From: Candidatus Saganbacteria bacterium
Lineage (GTDB): Bacteria > Margulisbacteria > WOR-1 > O2-12-FULL-45-9 > XYB2-FULL-48-7
Length of the DNA: 32,964 nt
Assembly: GCA_016939335.1 (NCBI GenBank)
Contig: JAFGHC010000013.1
Coordinates: 1 to 32,964, forward strand
Direction of reading: 5' to 3'
Below are positions 16,260-22,483 of the stretch, piece by piece. Under the pieces are notes generated by a model that did no database searches, was not told the DNA's origin, and saw only the letters and a list, made by a program, of their open reading frames with translations. Numbering within the stretch: the stretch's first letter is position 1; each line of letters begins with the position of its first letter. The position numbers and the translations under genes are program-made.

Positions 16260-16978
16260 AGCTGAAACTCGTCGCCGAGATAAAATTTCTTGGCGTCGGG
16301 GCTGGCGGCGATCTCCCGGGAATTGCCGGAAACGAGTATCTCCCCCTTATGGATGATGTAAGCGCGGTCGGTGATCGCCAGGGTCTCCCTGACGTTATGA
16401 TCCGTGATGAGTATGCCGATCCCCTTCTCCTTGAGGTGGCGGATGATCCCCTGCAGGTCGGTGACGGTCTTGGGATCGATGCCGGTGAACGGCTCGTCGA
16501 GCAGGAGGAACGAGGGGCCGGTCGAGAGGGCGCGGGCGATCTCGACGCGGCGCTGTTCGCCGCCGGAGAGCGAATAAGCCTTCTGCTTGCGCAGCTGGGT
16601 GACGCCGAGCTCGCCGAGCAGGGCAACCAGCCGTGTTTCATATTCTTTCCTGGGGATCTCCGGCATCAGTTCCCAGAGGATGAAAATATTTTCTTCGACC
16701 GTCAGCTTGCGGAAGATCGACGGCTCCTGCGGCAGGTAGCCGATCCCCAGGTGCGAGCGCTTGTGCATCGGGAAGCGGGTGATCTCGTGGTCGCCGAGGT
16801 AGACGCGGCCGCTGTTCGGCTTGACGAGGCCGGTCACCATATAGAAAGTGGTCGTCTTGCCGGCGCCGTTCGGCCCGAGCAGGCCGACGACCTCGCCCTG
16901 CCTGACCTCGACGGAAACGCCGTTGACCGCCAGCTTGCTGCCGTATTTTTTAACTAATTTGTCGGTTTTGATGTAAAT
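16256..16978 (-). CDS. lptB: LPS export ABC transporter ATP-binding protein LptB, probable ATT start
   Basis: 240 residues, the normal LptB length, only if translation starts at ATT (16976-16978). That reading gives YIKTDKLVKKYGSKLAVNGVS, then Walker A GPNGAGKTTT, Q-loop YLPQEPSIF, signature YSLSGGEQRR, Walker B FLLLDEPFTGID and the switch His in ITDHNVRE. The first ATG (16840) falls after the Walker A lysine and would yield an inactive protein; no ATG, GTG or TTG occurs in frame between it and the upstream stop. A GGAGG at 16989-16993 lies 10 nt before the ATT. The gene overlaps the trpD 3' end by 25 nt and lptG by 4. LptB powers LPS extraction with LptF/G. Confidence 0.88.
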   Translation of the reverse strand: MYIKTDKLVKKYGSKLAVNGVSVEVRQGEVVGLLGPNGAGKTTTFYMVTGLVKPNSGRVYLGDHEITRFPMHKRSHLGIGYLPQEPSIFRKLTVEENIFILWELMPEIPRKEYETRLVALLGELGVTQLRKQKAYSLSGGEQRRVEIARALSTGPSFLLLDEPFTGIDPKTVTDLQGIIRHLKEKGIGILITDHNVRETLAITDRAYIIHKGEILVSGNSREIAASPDAKKFYLGDEFQL

Positions 16979-17973
16979 TGTATTATTGCCTCCAGTTTTT
17001 TATAAGCTGCGCCGGAATCGATGGATTTCTCGGCTAACTTTAAACCTTCTTTCAGGTCTTTGGCCTTGCCGCCGACGTAAATGGCCGCCGCGGCGTTGAG
17101 CAGGACGATCTCGCGCTTGGCCCCCCGGCCTTCCTGCTTGAGGATGTCGATGGCGATCTCCGCGTTATTCTCGGCCGAGCCGCCCAGGACCTCTTCGCGG
17201 GACTTGCGCGTCAGGCCAAAGTCTTCCGGCTTGATGAAATATGTATCGATCTTCCCGTCGCGCAGTTCCGTGACCTGCGTTCTTTCCGTCAGGGAAATTT
17301 CGTCCAGCCCGTCGCTGCCGTGGACGACCAGGGCGTGTTTGGTGCCGAGGTTCTTGAGCACCTCGGCCATGATCCTGGTCAGTTCCTGGTCGAACACGCC
17401 GAGCACCTGCGCCGAGGCGTTGGCCGGATTGGTCAGCGGCCCGAGGATGTTAAAGACGGTGCTGATGCCGATCTCTTTTCTGGTGGGGCCGGCAAAGCGC
17501 ATCGCCTTGTGAAAGATCGGGGCAAAAATAAAACCGAAGCCGGCCGCGTCGATGCAGGCTTCCACCTGTTTGGGCTCGAGATCGATCTTGACGCCGAGCG
17601 CCTCGAGCACGTCGGCCGAGCCGCAGCGGCTCGACATCGAGCGGTTGCCGTGTTTGGCGATCGGCACGCCGGCCGCCGCGGCGACGATGGCCGCCACCGT
17701 CGAGATATTGAAGGTCCCGGAGCGGTCGCCGCCGGTGCCGCAGGTGTCGACCAGGTCGCGCGCGCGGGGGAAAATGTGGACGGCGTGTTCGCGCATCTTC
17801 TCGGCAAAGCCGGTGATCTCGTCGATGCTTTCCCCTTTGGTGTGCAGGGCGACCAGGAGCGCCGCGATCTGCGCCGGGGTGGCATTCCCCTGCATGATCG
17901 TATCCATGGCGATCCCGGCTTCTTCGCGCGTAAGATTGTGCCCGGCGACGACTTTTCTGATCGCGTCTATCAC
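16954..17973 (-). CDS. trpD: Anthranilate phosphoribosyltransferase
   Basis: 339 residues, normal length. TrpD joins anthranilate to PRPP in tryptophan synthesis. Motifs are DTCGTGGD (PRPP phosphate loop), FNISTVAAIVAAAAGVPIAKHGNRSMSS, GFGFIFAPIFHKAM, GPLTNPA and the HGSDGLDEISL metal-site region. It starts at GTG (17973) with a TATAAT 6 nt upstream, so the transcript is probably leaderless. No other trp gene is nearby; instead trpD leads an operon with lptB, lptG, DUF3084 and the RNase H-fold gene. That could be chance or could mean trpD is constitutively expressed. There is no leader peptide or attenuator. Confidence 0.96.
   Translation of the reverse strand: MIDAIRKVVAGHNLTREEAGIAMDTIMQGNATPAQIAALLVALHTKGESIDEITGFAEKMREHAVHIFPRARDLVDTCGTGGDRSGTFNISTVAAIVAAAAGVPIAKHGNRSMSSRCGSADVLEALGVKIDLEPKQVEACIDAAGFGFIFAPIFHKAMRFAGPTRKEIGISTVFNILGPLTNPANASAQVLGVFDQELTRIMAEVLKNLGTKHALVVHGSDGLDEISLTERTQVTELRDGKIDTYFIKPEDFGLTRKSREEVLGGSAENNAEIAIDILKQEGRGAKREIVLLNAAAAIYVGGKAKDLKEGLKLAEKSIDSGAAYKKLEAIIQFTSKPTN
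16989..16993 (-). promoter_or_regulatory. Shine-Dalgarno supporting the lptB ATT start
   Basis: GGAGG on the minus strand, inside the trpD 3' coding end and 10 nt before the proposed ATT. It is the only strong SD in this stretch and no trpD-frame function explains it. Confidence 0.6.
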
Positions 17974-17979
17974 GCAGCT

Positions 17980-18008
17980 ATTATAGCGTCTGGGCTATTG
18001 GCGGGCAA
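17980..18008 (-). promoter_or_regulatory. trpD operon promoter, leaderless
   Basis: Minus strand TTGCCC (18003-18008), 17-nt spacer, TATAAT (17980-17985), then 6 nt to the trpD GTG. It lies back to back with the GyrI-like gene promoter. Confidence 0.65.
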
Positions 18009-18015
18009 GGGACTA

Positions 18016-18024
18016 TGATATAAT
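18016..18024 (+). promoter_or_regulatory. Extended -10 promoter of the GyrI-like gene
   Basis: TGATATAAT, with transcription expected near 18031, giving a leader of about 30 nt that can fold over the Shine-Dalgarno. Confidence 0.55.
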
Positions 18025-18025
18025 T

Positions 18026-18055
18026 CCCCCGGCGCTTGACGGCGCCAAAAGGGGG
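18026..18055 (+). promoter_or_regulatory. Possible SD-sequestering hairpin
   Basis: CCCCC-GGCGC (18026-18035) can pair with GCGCC (18042-18046) and, across an AAAA bulge, with the GGGGG Shine-Dalgarno (18051-18055). The exact start of transcription decides whether the C-run is in the RNA. Confidence 0.4.
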
Positions 18056-18060
18056 ATCGC

Positions 18061-18606
18061 ATGAAAATAGTAAAGTGGCTCCTGATCGTGCTGGTGATCA
18101 TCGCCCTGCTGGCCGCCGGTTTCCTGGCCTATCTGGGATACTTTTCCTCGCCCAATGTGCGCGAAGCCAAGATGGGGCCGTACACGATCGTTTATGAAAG
18201 TTTCACCGGCCCTTACGCGCAGACCGGCCCGGTCTTCGCCCGGGTCCACAAAGCCGTTACGGCCGCGGGGATCAAGGCCGGCCAGGGGCTCGGCATTTAC
18301 TATGACGATCCCTCTAAAGTTCCCGCCGGCAAACTGCGCAGCGATTGCGGCGTGGTGATCGGCGCCAAGGACCTGCGCAAAGCGCGGGCGCTCAAGCAAT
18401 TTAAGGTCAAACGGCTCCCCGCCAGCAGGTGCGCGGTCGCGGAATTCCCGATCCGCAACACGCTCTCCTACATGATCGGCCCGATGAAGGCCTATCCGGC
18501 CCTGATGAAATACCTCCAGGAGAAAAACTACAAAATGGCCGCCGCTTACGAGCTTTACGACGAGGGCCACAAAAAAATATTCTTTGTTTTTGCGCTGGCC
18601 GAATAG
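18061..18606 (+). CDS. Membrane-anchored GyrI-like domain protein
   Basis: 181 residues. One N-terminal TM segment (about 5-27, WLLIVLVIIALLAAGFLAYL) is followed by a GyrI-like (SHS2-derived) small-molecule-binding domain with YESFTGPYAQTGPVFARVH, GLGIYYDDPSKVPAGKLRSD and a repeat half with RCAVAEFPIRN...KAYPALMKYL. The TM-plus-GyrI layout is that of the eukaryotic ER-phagy receptor TEX264 and its bacterial relatives. No DNA-binding domain is present, so it is not an AraC-type regulator. The SD is AGGGGG, 6 nt before the ATG. It is monocistronic, divergent from trpD and followed by a long palindrome. Ligand unknown. Confidence 0.8.
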   Translation: MKIVKWLLIVLVIIALLAAGFLAYLGYFSSPNVREAKMGPYTIVYESFTGPYAQTGPVFARVHKAVTAAGIKAGQGLGIYYDDPSKVPAGKLRSDCGVVIGAKDLRKARALKQFKVKRLPASRCAVAEFPIRNTLSYMIGPMKAYPALMKYLQEKNYKMAAAYELYDEGHKKIFFVFALAE

Positions 18607-18638
18607 AGGCGCAGGACAAATAACGGGGCCCGCCCCAA

Positions 18639-18665
18639 CTTAAGGCGCCAAATTGGCGCCTTAAG
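18639..18665. terminator. 13-bp palindrome, possible bidirectional terminator
   Basis: Two perfectly complementary 13-nt arms (CTTAAGGCGCCAA / TTGGCGCCTTAAG) with a single central base lie between the convergent GyrI-like and ORF6N genes. No T-run follows. The core GCCAAATTGGC recurs 3' of another ORF6N gene at 20112-20130, so it may be part of a cassette rather than a plain terminator. Confidence 0.5.
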
Positions 18666-18667
18666 AT

Positions 18668-19186
18668 TCAGCCATCTCCCGTGCGGAATCCGATCCGTTT
18701 GGCCGGCTTGTCGGGCGGCGGCTCCATCAGCTTCTTTAATACCTTGAAAACAGTGGCGATCTCGATCTCATGTTTGTCATGTTTCTTCTCTAACGCCTCA
18801 ATTTTTCGCGCCAACTCTTTATGACTGGACAAAATATGGCGCAAGCGGGTGAACGCCCGCATGATCGCGATGTTGACCCGGATAGCACGCTCACTGCGTA
18901 GAACAGACGAAAGCATCGCAACCCCGCTTTCTGTAAAAGCATTAACATGCTTCGCATATTTGATCGAGGAGGATATCACAATTTGTGATATCCTCATAAT
19001 TTCCTGTCTGTCCAGGGAAAACATAAAGTCTTCCGGGAACCGCCCCAGATTTCTTTTCACTGCCTGGTTCAAAACAAATGTCTCAACCCCATACAGCTCC
19101 GCCAGGTCCCGGTCCAGCATCACTTTCTGCCCTCTGATCAGGTAAATTCTCTGTTCTATCCTTTCCACCGGTATTAGCTCATTCAT
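18668..19186 (-). CDS. ORF6N domain protein, copy 1
   Basis: 172 residues from the ATG at 19186, which has AGGAGG about 8 nt upstream; the frame is open further upstream but without SD. The ORF6N domain (related to KilA-N, found in phage antirepressor-like proteins) covers 1 to about 115: VERIEQRIYLIRGQKVMLDRDLAELYGVET, RFPEDFMFSL, then a variable centre and AFTESGVAMLSSVLRSERAIRVNIAIMRAFTRLR. A helical tail (HKELARKIEALEKKHDKHEIEI) is a likely coiled coil. Probably DNA-binding; target unknown. The C-terminal half is nearly identical at DNA level to copy 2. Flanked by a two-hairpin leader and a 3' palindrome. GC lower than its neighbours. Confidence 0.9.
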   Translation of the reverse strand: MNELIPVERIEQRIYLIRGQKVMLDRDLAELYGVETFVLNQAVKRNLGRFPEDFMFSLDRQEIMRISQIVISSSIKYAKHVNAFTESGVAMLSSVLRSERAIRVNIAIMRAFTRLRHILSSHKELARKIEALEKKHDKHEIEIATVFKVLKKLMEPPPDKPAKRIGFRTGDG

Positions 19187-19212
19187 TGGTTTTCCTCCTG
19201 GCAAGAGATTCA

Positions 19213-19291
19213 GCAATCTTGTTGCCAGGACCCGCAAAATCATTTTTGCGGTTAAAATAACAAGAAATATTTGAGCGCCGCCGAAATTTCG
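19213..19291 (-). promoter_or_regulatory. Hairpin leader of ORF6N copy 1
   Basis: Plus-strand GCAATCTTGTTGC (19213-19225, 27 nt from the ATG) and the palindrome CGAAATTTCG (19282-19291) correspond to the two hairpins before the four-helix-bundle gene. Between them is an extra perfect 8-bp stem, CCGCAAAA/TTTTGCGG (19232-19251). Confidence 0.55.
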
Positions 19292-19326
19292 TCAGGCTTT
19301 GTACATACACTGGCTGGAAACCTGCG

Positions 19327-19348
19327 ACCTGCCTGCCGGCAGGCAGGT
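19327..19348. repeat. 22-nt perfect palindrome of the CCTGCCGGCAGG type
   Basis: Fully self-complementary; 20 of its bases recur exactly inside the 3' end of glyS (24629-24648). Confidence 0.75.
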
Positions 19349-19373
19349 AAAAAGACCTGTCGCCAATCGTGGA

Positions 19374-19443
19374 CACTAAGGGCACAAAGGGAGAAATTCA
19401 GCTCTTACTTAGAGAACTTTGCGTCCTTCGCGCCTTAGTGGTG
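19374..19443. repeat. CACTAAGG...CCTTAGTG inverted repeat
   Basis: Left arm CACTAAGGGCACAAAGGG and right arm CTTTGCGTCCTTCGCGCCTTAGTG are imperfect reverse complements with about 28 nt between. One arm is also present inside polA (11558-11583). No ORF. The rest of 19252-19460 holds only these repeats. Confidence 0.65.
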
Positions 19444-19460
19444 AAAATCCCCTTTCCCGT

Positions 19461-19514
19461 GATATAATTTGAATCGTGAAACCGCTCAATTTCCAGCAAA
19501 TAGTTGCTTCTTAA
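19461..19514 (+). pseudogene. Truncated second copy of the glyQ promoter and start
   Basis: TGATATAAT, 7 nt, then GTG and codons for [11 protein letters not shown] and a stop. The real glyQ at 21566 has the same layout (TGCTATAAT, 7 nt, GTG) and begins [14 protein letters not shown]. Of the first 11 shared codons four differ (CAA/CAG, ATA/ATC, GTT/GTG, GCT/GCC), all at the third base and all synonymous. The fragment therefore derives from a diverged functional glyQ. Promoter and start remain intact, so a 12-residue peptide could still be made. Confidence 0.85.
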
Positions 19515-19556
19515 TCCCAACGTTGACCCACAAGACCTCGCCAGATTCAGGATAGC

Positions 19557-20072
19557 CTACGCCACAAACCCGATCCGTTTTACCGGCTTAGCAGGCGGCG
19601 GCTCCATCAGCTTCTTTAACACCTTGAAAACAGTGGCGATCTCGATCTCATGCTTGTCATGTTTCTTCTCTAACGCCTCGATCTTTCGCGCCAACTCTTT
19701 GTGACTGGACAAAATATGGCGCAAACGGGTGAACGCTCTCATGATGCTAATATTCACTTGAACCGCCCGTTCGCTATGTAAAACGGAAGACAACATCGCC
19801 ACCCCATTTTCCGTAAAGGCGTACGGCAAATATTTGGAATGCCGCCCTCTCTTTAACATTCCAATTTGGAATCTTAAAGCCGCATATTCCTTCCTTGATA
19901 ATTGAAACATGAAATCGGCCGGAAATCGCGTAGTGTTCCTTTTAACCGACTTATTCAGATTAAAAGTTGCTGCTCCATATAATTCCGCCAAATCCCGGTC
20001 CAGCATCACCTTCTGCCCCCTGATCAAATATATTTTATTCTCTATCCTTTCGATCGGTACCAGCTCATTCAT
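19557..20072 (-). CDS. ORF6N domain protein, copy 2
   Basis: 171 residues from the ATG at 20072, preceded by GGAGG. Same architecture as copy 1: LIRGQKVMLDRDLAELYGAAT, RFPADFMFQLSRKEY, a variable centre (ALRFQIGMLKRGRHSKY), AFTENGVAMLSSVLHSERAVQVNISIMRAF and the helical tail LARKIEALEKKHDKHEIEI. From about residue 110 onward it is nearly identical to copy 1, while the centre differs completely, suggesting gene conversion or module exchange. It starts 64 nt after copy 3, likely cotranscribed with it. The two-hairpin leader of copies 1 and 3 is missing; a GCCAAATTGGC palindrome is in the gap instead. Confidence 0.9.
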   Translation of the reverse strand: MNELVPIERIENKIYLIRGQKVMLDRDLAELYGAATFNLNKSVKRNTTRFPADFMFQLSRKEYAALRFQIGMLKRGRHSKYLPYAFTENGVAMLSSVLHSERAVQVNISIMRAFTRLRHILSSHKELARKIEALEKKHDKHEIEIATVFKVLKKLMEPPPAKPVKRIGFVA

Positions 20073-20111
20073 TGTCTTCGCCTCCTTTATTGGGCCGAGC
20101 AGGGGACATAA

Positions 20112-20130
20112 GGTGCCAAATTGGCACACC
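20112..20130. repeat. GCCAAATTGGC palindrome 3' of ORF6N copy 3
   Basis: GTGCCAA-A-TTGGCAC, stem 7 bp, sits 10 nt after the stop of copy 3 and shares its core with the palindrome 3 nt after the stop of copy 1. No T-run. Confidence 0.6.
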
Positions 20131-20136
20131 AATAAT

Positions 20137-20664
20137 TCAGTCACTGCCCGGGCGGAAACCTATGCGCTTTTGCGGCGGAGCCGGTGACGGTTCCATCAAT
20201 TTCTTCAGGACCTTGAAAACTGTTGTCATTTCAATCTCATGTTTTGCGTGTTTCTGCTCCAAAGATTCTATCCTGCGGGCCAATTCCTTATGAGAAGAGA
20301 TCAGGCGGCGCAGTTTGACAAAAGCACGCATGATGGCGATATTGACTCGCACTGCCCGCTTGCTTCTTAAAACGGACGAGAGCATAGCGACTCCCTGTTC
20401 GGTGAAAGCGTAAGGGCGCCAGCGTAAGCCCATCTTATCCGAATTGGAGGTCACAAATTGTGACCTCCATTCATTAAACTCATTTTTGTCCAGCTCAAAC
20501 ATGAAGTCGTCCGGAAATCTCTCTCTATTCCTATTTATTGCCTGTTTCAACGCCTTGGTTGCCACTCCATAAAGCTCCGCCAAATCCCGGTCCAGCATCA
20601 CTTTCTGCCCTCTGATCAGATAAATTTTGTTCTCTATCCTTTCGATCGGTACCAGTTCATTCAT
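20137..20664 (-). CDS. ORF6N domain protein, copy 3
   Basis: 175 residues from the ATG at 20664 with a GGGGG-type SD. N-terminal ORF6N domain: VPIERIENKIYLIRGQKVMLDRDLAELYG, KQAINRNRERFPDDFMFELDKNEFNEWRSQF, then WRPYAFTEQGVAMLSSVLRSKRAVRVNIAIMRAFVKLR. The tail is LARRIESLEQKHAKHEIEM. It is the most divergent of the three in its C-terminal half but keeps the same ends. First gene of a pair with copy 2. Function unknown; ORF6N proteins are widespread in phages and in accessory regions of candidate-phylum genomes. Confidence 0.9.
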   Translation of the reverse strand: MNELVPIERIENKIYLIRGQKVMLDRDLAELYGVATKALKQAINRNRERFPDDFMFELDKNEFNEWRSQFVTSNSDKMGLRWRPYAFTEQGVAMLSSVLRSKRAVRVNIAIMRAFVKLRRLISSHKELARRIESLEQKHAKHEIEMTTVFKVLKKLMEPSPAPPQKRIGFRPGSD

Positions 20665-20692
20665 TTGCTCCGCCCCCTTTTTTATAACGCCA

Positions 20693-20808
20693 GCAATTTT
20701 ATTGCCAGGGGTGAAGCAAAAAAACGGCCTAATAATTTGCTATAAAATCAGGAAAATTATTCTCACGACTCTAATCTTGTATTCTCAGCAGTGACGAAAT
20801 TCCATCAC
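20693..20808 (-). promoter_or_regulatory. Hairpin leader of ORF6N copy 3
   Basis: Hairpin one is GCAAT-TTT-ATTGC (20693-20705), 29 nt before the ATG. Hairpin two is GTGACG-AAATTC-CATCAC (20791-20808; one wobble pair in RNA), with the GAATTTCGTC core on the minus strand. Same pair and order as at 13653-13702 and 19213-19291. The remaining bases up to 20883 show nothing else recognisable. Confidence 0.55.
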
Positions 20809-20883
20809 CGGACCCTGGTTCCAGGCCCCCATACCCCCCTTAAGTCTACTGAAATATCGGTTATTAGTTAACGATGAACTTTC

Positions 20884-21459
20884 ATGCTCGATTCAGTAAG
20901 ACCGCCAACCGCAAATAGCTCGCTGCCGTATCGCCTGCCGGCCGTCAGGAAGAGCACCGATAAGTCGATGATCATTTCTTGCTACGGATGGTATGGCCCC
21001 GAATCAAAAGTAACGGGAATACCAAGGAACGCCCCCTGCGGACAGCTTCTCGAGGTGCCGGATGAGTCGATCATCATTTCGGAAACACCTCATATTATAC
21101 GGTCGGTCAGAGTAACCACCTGCCTGGCGATCGCGCTGGTCGATTGTGCCCGCCTGGTTGGCGCGGTGGTCCACACTTACTACCCGGAACAATTCGCCGA
21201 ACCGCTGCAATTTGCGCTGGCTGCCATCAACGGCCGCCCCGAAAACCTGCGCATCGGGCTTTCCGGCATGGCCAATCACTTTGACATGGATACGCCTAAA
21301 AGATTAGCCGGGATCACGGCCGGCATCGGCACATTCGGCCGGGTCGTTTACAACGAACTGGGGCACAAACAGAATATCCTTATCAACTTCGAACACAGAA
21401 TGATCGGATCGCCGCCCGACGATCACTGCGGCCCGGTTACACAACTGGGAATGTTTTAG
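20884..21459 (+). CDS. CheD-like putative glutamine deamidase
   Basis: 191 residues. Not a textbook match, but the core resembles CheD, the chemoreceptor glutamine deamidase. SVRVTTCLAIALVDCARLVGAVVHTYYP places Cys80 and His97 exactly 17 apart, as are Cys27 and His44 in Thermotoga CheD. A hydroxyl residue (Ser74) lies 6 before the Cys, where CheD has Thr21. The following NLRIGLSGMANHF and the helix plus strand GTFGRVVYNELG...NILINFEHRMIG fit the rest of the fold. An N-terminal extension of about 60 residues has no assignment. No SD is visible before the ATG, and M29 is an alternative start. No chemotaxis genes are nearby, so the target is unknown. Confidence 0.55.
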   Translation: MLDSVRPPTANSSLPYRLPAVRKSTDKSMIISCYGWYGPESKVTGIPRNAPCGQLLEVPDESIIISETPHIIRSVRVTTCLAIALVDCARLVGAVVHTYYPEQFAEPLQFALAAINGRPENLRIGLSGMANHFDMDTPKRLAGITAGIGTFGRVVYNELGHKQNILINFEHRMIGSPPDDHCGPVTQLGMF

Positions 21460-21472
21460 AAAGTTGCAACCC

Positions 21473-21493
21473 GGACAACGACAAGCGTTGTCC
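21473..21493. repeat. GGACAACG...CGTTGTCC hairpin
   Basis: 8-bp perfect stem with a 5-nt loop, 14 nt after the CheD-like stop. No T-run; looks like a dispersed repeat (it ends TCCCTACA) though it could also stop transcription. Confidence 0.55.
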
Positions 21494-21516
21494 CTACATA
21501 GTTTGGGCCAGCAAAT

Positions 21517-21534
21517 GGCGACCTAAAGGTCGCC
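21517..21534. repeat. GGCGACC-TAAA-GGTCGCC hairpin upstream of glyQ
   Basis: 7-bp perfect stem ending GCTACA, placed where the -35 of glyQ would be. It may have displaced the original upstream promoter part. Confidence 0.6.
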
Positions 21535-21549
21535 GCTACATTTTCCTTA

Positions 21550-21558
21550 TGCTATAAT
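21550..21558 (+). promoter_or_regulatory. glyQ extended -10, leaderless
   Basis: TGCTATAAT, 7 nt before the GTG. No -35 (the region is a repeat), so the TGN extension probably compensates. No SD. No T-box or glycine-sensing leader is possible in this space. Confidence 0.65.
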
Positions 21559-21565
21559 TCTGTTC

Positions 21566-22475
<910 letters not shown>

Positions 22476-22483
<8 letters not shown>

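Noticed and set aside
15168-16265. 365-codon plus-strand frame opposite lptG
   Set aside because: Antisense of a polytopic membrane protein gene; polar, low-complexity translation.
18061-18606. AraC-type or GyrI antitoxin/gyrase inhibitor
   Set aside because: No helix-turn-helix domain, and an N-terminal membrane anchor argues against a cytosolic gyrase inhibitor.
18639-18665. Classic intrinsic terminator
   Set aside because: Strong stem but no T-run on either strand, and the core recurs beside another ORF6N gene; kept only as a possible terminator.
19179-19385. Small minus-strand ORF containing LPAGRQ
   Set aside because: It is just the translated palindrome and hairpin leader upstream of ORF6N-1; no SD or family.
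13653-20808. Hairpins and palindromes as a CRISPR array
   Set aside because: Units are not regularly spaced, have no unique spacers of constant size and lie singly in front of genes.
21460-21565. T-box or glycine riboswitch upstream of glyQ
   Set aside because: Only about 100 nt made of two repeats, and the -10 lies 7 nt from the start, leaving no leader RNA.
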